Source: Fundicoccus sp052116145
GTDB lineage: Bacteria; Bacillota; Bacilli; Lactobacillales; Aerococcaceae
Assembly (NCBI RefSeq): GCF_052116145.1
Contig: NZ_JBQKLQ010000011.1
Coordinates: 1-55,872 of the forward strand
Direction of reading: 5' to 3'
DNA: 55,872 bases
The notes under the pieces were generated by a model. It worked only from the letters and a program-made list of their open reading frames with translations. It was not told where the DNA came from and made no database searches. The translations under genes and the position numbers were made by a program. Position 1 is the stretch's first letter. Each line of letters opens with the position of its first letter. Shown piece by piece: positions 50,308 through 55,872 of this stretch.

Positions 50308-51110
50308 ATTCGGGCCTCCTTAGGGTTGAATGTTATTTGATGAAGTAATATAAAGAGGTTCATCAAGGTTCCTAGTACGATAACATTTGCTACAACCACA
50401 AAGCTTTCTAATACGGTTAAATTCAAACTTATCAAAATAAGTCCCCCAACAATCAGCAGCAATAAATTGGCCAAGCCGACCGCGACTGCGAATAATACAG
50501 CCTTCACTTTACTTTCTGCTTGCTTAAATAGAAGAGTCACCATCACTGAGAATACGATGAGAACCCCCAACGAGATTGCTCCAAAACTCAGCAAGCTACC
50601 GCCGACGGTCATTGGCATGAAGATTTGCGTCATCGGTAACATTTGCGCGTAACTATAGTACCAAGGAATGCTCGCATAGGTACCGGGATTCATAAAGCTA
50701 GCGCCTAGAAAATTTATCGCCCAAACCATCAATAATTGAGTGAAAAAGACGCCACCGACCATCAATAACAGACTGACCCATTTGGCTAGCACAATCACAA
50801 AACGGTTACCAGGTAAGGTCAACAAGCGGATGATGAAAGTACTACCGCCTAGCCATTCACGTGCCCAAGTGTAGGCCGAATAAATAGCTAGCAAGCCAAC
50901 CGCTGCTATCAGTAAGAGTTGATAAAAGCCACTAAAATCGATCAACTCACCCAAGGTCACCATAGAATGGCGTTGAGTATCTTGATTGAATCGATAGATT
51001 GTAAAGAAGGCAATCACCAGCTGACTGATCACCACTAACCCGATTACAATGCCGTAAAAGACGCGCGCCCGTCTCAATTCATCACTCAATAAATTAATAA
51101 ATTTCTTCAT
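50304..51110 (-). CDS. ABC transporter membrane protein
   Basis: A 268-residue membrane protein with six hydrophobic segments (for example VFYGIVIGLVVISQLVIAFF at 15-35 and FQLLLIAAVGLLAIYSAYTW-like region at 70). It has the ABC-2-type layout with short loops, and the second loop carries LGGSTFIIRLLTLPGNRFVIVLAK. It is coded 17 nt into the end of the ATPase gene, with AAGGAGG inside that gene. It should form the channel with the ATPase at 51094. Substrate unknown. Confidence 0.8.
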   Translation of the reverse strand: MKKFINLLSDELRRARVFYGIVIGLVVISQLVIAFFTIYRFNQDTQRHSMVTLGELIDFSGFYQLLLIAAVGLLAIYSAYTWAREWLGGSTFIIRLLTLPGNRFVIVLAKWVSLLLMVGGVFFTQLLMVWAINFLGASFMNPGTYASIPWYYSYAQMLPMTQIFMPMTVGGSLLSFGAISLGVLIVFSVMVTLLFKQAESKVKAVLFAVAVGLANLLLLIVGGLILISLNLTVLESFVVVANVIVLGTLMNLFILLHQITFNPKEARI

Positions 51111-51795
51111 GCCCGTACACCTCCTTCATGACATCCACAATGCTCAAGCCCTCATTCAGCCGGACTTCTTCTGGATAAAATTCACGCACCACACGCCCCT
51201 CATCCAACATCACCACTTTATCGACTAGATGTTCAATCTCTTGAATCTCGTGTGTCGCCAGTAAAACGCCTTTGTTTTCCAAGAGCTCAGTCGAAAAGAT
51301 ACTCGCAATTCGGTCACGCGTTAGGACATCAATGCCTGAAAAAGGTTCATCCAGCAACAAATAATCACTATCCAAAGACATCGCCATCAACAAGTTCGCA
51401 CGGGCAATATTGCCTTTTGACAAACTGCCAATCACATCATCTCGTTTCAACTTAAAGAACTCGACCAAGCGAGAGGCTTTCTTTTCATTAAAAGACTGAT
51501 AATAAGTTGCCTGATAATCCAAAGCCTCTTGAATCGTCATCTGCTTTAATAGAATATTCTTGTCTGGCACATAGGCAATTCGGTTGAAATCCTGAACCGT
51601 GACAGCCGGTCCATTCAGTAACACCTCGCCTTCTTGATAAGGCGTCAATTGCATCATCGCATTCATTAAAGTTGTCTTACCGGCTCCATTCAAGCCGATC
51701 AAACACGTGATTTCATTCGGCTGAACCGTAAAGCTCACCCCATCTAACACCTTTTTCTTCCCGTAAAACTTGCTTAACTGTTTGATCTCAAGCAT
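51094..51795 (-). CDS. ABC transporter ATP-binding protein (YtrB-like)
   Basis: A 233-residue ATPase from the ATG at 51795 (MLEIKQLSKFYGKKKVL). Walker A LIGLNGAGKTTLMNAMM, Q-loop region YVPDKNILLKQMT, signature SLSKGNIARANLLMAMS (a YtrB-type variant), Walker B YLLLDEPFSGIDVLTRDR and H-loop LLATHEIQEIE. GAGGTG lies 6 nt upstream. It overlaps the gntR stop by a few bases, so the operon is tightly coupled. Together with the permease it forms an exporter or importer whose substrate is unknown. Confidence 0.85.
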   Translation of the reverse strand: MLEIKQLSKFYGKKKVLDGVSFTVQPNEITCLIGLNGAGKTTLMNAMMQLTPYQEGEVLLNGPAVTVQDFNRIAYVPDKNILLKQMTIQEALDYQATYYQSFNEKKASRLVEFFKLKRDDVIGSLSKGNIARANLLMAMSLDSDYLLLDEPFSGIDVLTRDRIASIFSTELLENKGVLLATHEIQEIEHLVDKVVMLDEGRVVREFYPEEVRLNEGLSIVDVMKEVYGHEEIY

Positions 51796-52165
51796 CCTGT
51801 TCACCTCGCATGTTTTTGGCGTATTCCACTACATAATTCACCAGCAGCTCTGGCTTAACCTTCAACGGCTCGATTTCCTTAAAAAAGACCGAAAGAGCCG
51901 CTTCAATCATGGACTGCCGCAAGCCTTCAATCGTCTTTAAATCATCCGTCACCTGACTTGGTACATTATTTCCTGTCATAATTAACGCCTCCTCTTCCAA
52001 TTCCTTCAAGGCCCGCTGGACAGTATTCGGGTTCACCTTATACCGCTGGGCCATCTCCCGCCTTGACGGCAATACCTCACCGGGCTGATACTCGCCACTG
52101 ACAATCGCTTGTTTCACAAGATGCTTCAACTGCTCATAAATTGGTATTCGCTTATCGAATTCCAT
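51788..52165 (-). CDS. GntR family regulator (YtrA type)
   Basis: A 125-residue regulator from the ATG at 52165 (MEFDKRIPIYEQLKHLVKQA). GAGGAGG lies 7 nt upstream; the longer frame to 52228 crosses the operator. The winged helix (about 1-75) is clear: SGEYQPGEVLPSRREMAQRY, KVNPNTVQRALKELEE. The C-terminal part is short, about 50 residues, as in the YtrA subfamily that controls adjacent ABC genes. An inverted repeat GTGTA-N12-TACAC at 52185-52206 lies between its promoter and start, so it likely represses its own operon. Confidence 0.85.
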   Translation of the reverse strand: MEFDKRIPIYEQLKHLVKQAIVSGEYQPGEVLPSRREMAQRYKVNPNTVQRALKELEEEALIMTGNNVPSQVTDDLKTIEGLRQSMIEAALSVFFKEIEPLKVKPELLVNYVVEYAKNMRGEQDA

Positions 52166-52184
52166 TGGGCACCTCCTCTTTAAA

Positions 52185-52223
52185 GTGTACCAACCACTTA
52201 ATACACCCTCTAACTGTATTATA
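52185..52223 (-). promoter_or_regulatory. Promoter and operator of the GntR-ABC operon
   Basis: TATAAT at 52223-52218 on the minus strand with TTGTGG 17 nt upstream. GTGTA...TACAC (52206-52185) overlaps the transcript start, as expected for a YtrA-type repressor site. Confidence 0.55.
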
Positions 52224-52376
52224 CACACAACACACTTTCACCACAAGCAAAATACGCCTTTAAATCATTTGGCTATTTTGACCGAGTTTTTATAAATGAT
52301 GGCCTGACTTGAATAAGGACTTTATGAATCGCTATCAGTTATACTTAACGTAGAAACTAATTGAGGAGATGACAGT

Positions 52377-52757
52377 ATGGTAAGAAAAATTTATACAGCA
52401 AGCAATGCAAGTTCGTCGGGCCCTTATTCACATGCGGTAGATGCAGGAGATTATGTCTTCTTTTCGGGACAAACAGCTAAAAACGCCAGTGACGCGCCGG
52501 ATTTAACGGGTGACATTGCTGGCCAAACCCATCAGTGTTTTGCGAACCTATTAAATGTGATGGAACAGGCGGACTTAACAACAGACGACGTAGTTAAGGT
52601 CAACGTCTATCTAACAAGTATGAAAAACTTCACCGCAATGAATGACGTGTACGAAACCTATTTCACAGCGCCTTTCCCAGCCCGCACCTGTGTCGCAGTT
52701 TTAGAACTGCCACTTGAAGCGGAAGTAGAAATAGAAATAATTGCTAAGCGTTCGTAG
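52377..52757 (+). CDS. ridA: RidA family enamine/imine deaminase
   Basis: A 126-residue protein of the RidA (YjgF/YER057c/UK114) family. Marks: ASNASSSGPYSHAVDAGDYV, FFSGQTAKN, VMEQADLTTDDVVKVNVYLT, FTAMNDVYETYF and the substrate-binding Arg in FPARTCVAVLELPLEAEVEIE. It hydrolyses reactive 2-aminoacrylate-type enamines released by PLP enzymes. The ATG follows GAGGAG by 8 nt. It is a single gene with nothing related next to it. Confidence 0.9.
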   Translation: MVRKIYTASNASSSGPYSHAVDAGDYVFFSGQTAKNASDAPDLTGDIAGQTHQCFANLLNVMEQADLTTDDVVKVNVYLTSMKNFTAMNDVYETYFTAPFPARTCVAVLELPLEAEVEIEIIAKRS

Positions 52758-52794
52758 GCTTTATTTAAAATTTGGCGCGACGCGTCTAACAAAG

Positions 52795-52880
52795 ACAAAG
52801 TCAGTGTCAGTGCGGCCACGACGATTAAAATTAAACCATAAGTTTTTCTAACTTCGTGTCGGCCAATTGGTCGGCACTTT
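52795..52880. repeat. Dispersed palindromic element, copy 6 (hairpin variant)
   Basis: CACGACGATTAAAATTAAAC is followed by a hairpin GTGTCGGCC-AATT-GGTCGGCAC and TTTTGTTG. This matches the right half of the element at 41515-41610. The remaining gap up to 53381 (about 500 bp) holds no convincing gene. Confidence 0.4.
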
Positions 52881-53381
52881 TGTTGTTGCTTACTATCTTG
52901 GTGACTTCATGCAATGGCTGTAAAATAGCGACGTGGTGTTAGTCCTTCAAACGCAACGTTGCGGTAATTCTACGTGGGGTTAAACTACCTAAAGAAATAT
53001 AAATTCCTCTTGGCCCTTCTTAGAGGCAGCCGGGTTTTTGGCGTTCTTTCAAAAGGACTTATCCTTAAAGTATACATACGACACATGCTATGCTTAAAAA
53101 AATTGTGCGATGTTTACCTAGATGACTTAAATTCATATTTTTAGAATAGTGAACGCTCGTTGAAGCCTGTGGTCACGCTAATGCGCATGAAGTATTGTGT
53201 CTTACTTATTTCAGTCTGTCCGTTTGCGATTAACTCTCGTAGTAATCGTAACTTCCACGTTATTATGATTACTTTAATGTATCTGACTGCTTTAACCGGT
53301 TTCATGTTAGCTGATTGGGCACTGTGTGTTCAATCGTCAGTGACCACTTCTTATGAACAAAAAAGTTTATTAAAGCAAATA

Positions 53382-53420
53382 AAAATCAGCAAGCTCCTTA
53401 AAAGGGAACTCGCTGATTTT
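53382..53420 (-). terminator. Terminator of the repeat-rich LPXTG gene
   Basis: AAAATCAGCGAG / CTTGCTGATTTT stem (arms 53409-53420 and 53382-53393), followed by TTATTTG on the minus strand. Confidence 0.85.
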
Positions 53421-53435
53421 CTAAATTTTATTGAC

Positions 53436-55872
53436 TTATTGTTTATTTGTCCCACGTTTGCGGACAACTAGCGTAATTCCTAACAAGCCTAGAAGAACTG
53501 CTAGTGCTACTAACCAGACATTTCTAATTTCACCTGTGTTAGGTAGGTTTGCTTCAACATCTGTCGTTTTAGATACAGAGATCGAAGTCGATACCGATTC
53601 ACTCGTGGTATCGCTTGAAATTTGACTACTTGTTTCGCTAGACGATTCACTTTCAACGGCTTTTTCTCCGTAAACAATTGCGAATCTACCTAACTCTTGC
53701 GTACTAAAGTTCACTTTCTGATTGAATAATGAGAAAGTCAAGGTCGATGTATTCGCACCTGAAATTCTGACTACTTTCAGTTGACTTGTGACTGGCTGAG
53801 TTGGCAATTTAACTTGGGCAACTCTCGTCAACTGAACTGGCGCATTGTTGCGGTCTAACAAGACCACTTCATAAACATCAGCATTCATATTCTGTAACGC
53901 AGCGGGTAGTGGATCGAGTGGTTGAGGTACTTTTGTCACCTGTAATTTCACCACTTTACCTGCATCAGCCGGGTTGACTAATACTTCGACGCCCGTCGCA
54001 TCATCCACGTAACGCTGAGTTGCCTCAGCTACTTCAGACTCATCCGCTTCAGATTCCTGAGATTCAGACGTCGATTCAGACGATTCACTTGAACTTTCCT
54101 CAGGCTTCGTTTGTAAGACGACTGTCTGCGTGACTGTTTGATTGGCTGCAACCGTTAGACGCGCAGCCGTCGTCTCTAATAAATAACCTTCTGGCGCTTG
54201 TGTGACTTCAAAACTATATTCGCCAGGTACCAAATCAATGAAACTCGCCACCCCAACTGCATTCGTCGTGACCTCTATCTCGCCTATTTTGACCTTGGCA
54301 TTTTCGATTGGTTCGTTTTGTGAATTGACAAGTTTTAAGTCGATTCGTCCAACTTCTGGTTTCTTGTCAACTACAAGACTTGCTTCGAACGTATCAGCTT
54401 CAGCAATCTCAGCTCTTTGTTCTTCAGCATCTTCAAGTAAGCTATAAGCCTCAGGGACTTCCGTTACTGAATAGTAGTAATTGCCTGGTTCCAAGCCTTC
54501 GAAAGTTGTTTGACCGTTGCTATCTGTTGCTTGTGATAAGCCACCGAATTTAACCGTCGCCCCTTCAACTGCTTGGTCCTGTTGATCGACCACCGTAATA
54601 GTCGCTTGCCCTGGTTCAATGATACGTTCCACACGGATATCTTGCGTGATATCTTCCGCTTCCGTCAATGTCACTTCCCCTTGATGGGCGCCTTGGTAGC
54701 CTTCTGGTAAGCCTGTAATGTCATATGGATAAGTCGCCGGGTTCAAGTCAGCTAAACTCACTCGACCTTCCGCATTCGTCGTTAAGGTTTGGTCATTCAG
54801 TAGAATTGTCGCCCCTTCAACAGGTTGATCTTCTTGGTCTAGGACACGAAGATTTATTTGACGTGTCGTGATTTGACGATTGACTGACAAGTCTAAGCTT
54901 TCGGTTGCGCCTTCAGTCATCACCACTTCTTGTGGCGCCAAATCATGCGAATAACGCTCTGGTAATTGCTTGATCGACACTTGGTAAGTCTTCGGTGTCA
55001 CTTCATTGAAAACAGCTTGTCCTTGCTCATTCGTTGTTGCTTCAGTCCCTTCAGCTAACTGAATGACTGCCCCTTCAACGGCTGCCTCCGTTTGATCCAT
55101 CACAACAACCGATAATTGACCTTTGGCTAATGTACGACTGACTTCAATTGCTTCTTCAGCCGTTTGGTCTTGACTAATTGTCAGACTACCTTCGGCTTCA
55201 CCAGTATAACCTTCTGGTAAAGAAGTTAATTGGTAAACATACTCTTTACCCGCTTGAAGCTCAAGAATAATCGCTTGTCCTTCAGCGTTAGTGGTAAAGT
55301 CCTTCTCGTTTAAGCGAATGACCGCTCCAACGACTGGTTGTCCTTCTTGATCTTTGACCGTAAAGGTCACATTGCCATAACGCGGATCACGTGTCACAGA
55401 AAGTGTTTCGCTGATTGTTTCTCCAGCCACCACTTTAACTGTCCCTGATAGCTCTCCAGAATAACCTTCAGGTAAAGCTGTCACACTATAAGCATGGTCC
55501 CCCGCTGGTAAATCCGTTGCTTGTGCCACACCATCAGCATTTGTCGTAATCGCCGTATCATTTATCGTAATCTTGACACCTTCCAGTTTACTCTCGCTTT
55601 GGTCGAGGACTGTAAAGGTCGCATTCCCAACAGTTGGCGCTTTGGTGACACTAATGGTGGCAGTTGCTGTTTCAGCCGCTGTCACTGTTAAGTTGCCTGA
55701 ACCTTCGCCTGAATAACCTTCAGGTAAGCTCGTAAGAGTATATGCATACTCGCCCACTGGTAACTCACTAATGGCCGCCACACCTTCTGCGTTAGTTGTA
55801 TAGTCTTGTTCAGCAATCGTTATAACCGCGCCGGCTACAACCGCCTCGTTTTGGTCGACTACTTTAATTGAA
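53436..55872 (-). CDS. LPXTG-anchored protein with Cna-B/SpaA-like repeats (partial)
   Basis: The 3' part of a large surface protein; the frame stays open past the window edge, so the start is not seen. At least 812 residues are present. Seven repeats of about 77 residues (the first incomplete) follow the pattern V.D(Q)....V.GA....N.......NA.G.A....L..G.Y.Y..T.LPEGY, which resembles prealbumin-like Cna-B/SpaA or carboxypeptidase-regulatory folds. A Ser/Glu-rich linker follows (SSSESSESTSESQESEADES), then a domain with VEVLVNPADAGKVVKLQVTK, another Ser-rich stretch, LPNTGE, a hydrophobic segment and RKRGTNKQ. It would be sortase-attached to the wall and serve adhesion or as a stalk. Confidence 0.85.
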   Translation of the reverse strand, partial: SIKVVDQNEAVVAGAVITIAEQDYTTNAEGVAAISELPVGEYAYTLTSLPEGYSGEGSGNLTVTAAETATATISVTKAPTVGNATFTVLDQSESKLEGVKITINDTAITTNADGVAQATDLPAGDHAYSVTALPEGYSGELSGTVKVVAGETISETLSVTRDPRYGNVTFTVKDQEGQPVVGAVIRLNEKDFTTNAEGQAIILELQAGKEYVYQLTSLPEGYTGEAEGSLTISQDQTAEEAIEVSRTLAKGQLSVVVMDQTEAAVEGAVIQLAEGTEATTNEQGQAVFNEVTPKTYQVSIKQLPERYSHDLAPQEVVMTEGATESLDLSVNRQITTRQINLRVLDQEDQPVEGATILLNDQTLTTNAEGRVSLADLNPATYPYDITGLPEGYQGAHQGEVTLTEAEDITQDIRVERIIEPGQATITVVDQQDQAVEGATVKFGGLSQATDSNGQTTFEGLEPGNYYYSVTEVPEAYSLLEDAEEQRAEIAEADTFEASLVVDKKPEVGRIDLKLVNSQNEPIENAKVKIGEIEVTTNAVGVASFIDLVPGEYSFEVTQAPEGYLLETTAARLTVAANQTVTQTVVLQTKPEESSSESSESTSESQESEADESEVAEATQRYVDDATGVEVLVNPADAGKVVKLQVTKVPQPLDPLPAALQNMNADVYEVVLLDRNNAPVQLTRVAQVKLPTQPVTSQLKVVRISGANTSTLTFSLFNQKVNFSTQELGRFAIVYGEKAVESESSSETSSQISSDTTSESVSTSISVSKTTDVEANLPNTGEIRNVWLVALAVLLGLLGITLVVRKRGTNKQ

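Noticed and set aside
53160..53471. Plus-strand ORF of 103 codons before the last LPXTG gene
   Set aside because: It runs through the terminator of the convergent gene, has no ribosome binding site and shows no known family.

Overview
The window is a low-GC Gram-positive chromosome segment, most likely from the order Lactobacillales and perhaps Aerococcaceae or a relative. The evidence is strong AAGGAGG-type ribosome binding sites, two LPNTGE sortase-anchored wall proteins, a LysM wall hydrolase, a T-box leader before argS, cre-like sites and AgrC/AgrA-type signalling. The genus cannot be fixed from the sequence alone. No tRNA, rRNA, CRISPR array, prophage or transposase was seen. Most genes are on the minus strand.

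Layout. 1-6.1 kb: an LPXTG adhesin-like protein, a LysM/Amidase_5 wall hydrolase with a huge acidic region, then a DUF1659/DUF2922 pair. 6.2-9.9 kb: a membrane acyltransferase, a possible divergent ComK-like protein, and a secondary-metabolism-type alpha/beta esterase with an odd start. 10.1-14.35 kb: a phnD-phnC-phnE-phnE phosphonate/phosphate-ester importer plus a VOC protein, preceded by five 11-bp-phased TTTACA-type repeats that look like a Pho box. 15.2-27.3 kb: a YczE-like membrane protein and a nine-gene beta-glucoside cluster (RpiR regulator, GH1 phospho-beta-glucosidase, GH3 beta-glucosidase, LacI regulator, LplB/LplC/solute-binding ABC importer, YesL, ROK kinase). These genes form a coherent non-PTS route: ABC import, kinase phosphorylation, then cleavage by a phospho-glucosidase. 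27.4-33.4 kb: a tandem 154-bp repeat, small proteins, a second acyltransferase, a nicotinamidase-like hydrolase, a glycosyltransferase and an unknown secreted protein. 33.5-39.7 kb: an AgrC/AgrA-type two-component pair, DUF488, AzlC/AzlD, a GST-like reductase, DUF1801 and a NERD-domain protein. 39.7-41.5 kb: a 1.75-kb minisatellite of 42-bp units. 41.7-52.8 kb: an AraC regulator, a 43-residue small ORF, a decayed EamA transporter, a MacB-like ABC pair, argS with its T-box, a GDSL hydrolase, a 31-bp hairpin array, a GntR-controlled ABC operon (YtrAB type) and RidA. 53.4 kb-end: a repeat-rich LPXTG protein that runs off the window.

The least ordinary content is between genes. There are three separate tandem arrays (154, 42 and 31 bp units) and a dispersed family of about 100-bp imperfect palindromes that recurs in at least four, probably seven, intergenic gaps. 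Other notable points are the Pho-box-like promoter of phnD, two ABC solute-binding proteins with no lipobox cysteine, and two genes (lacI and the esterase) with no usual start codon in the right place.
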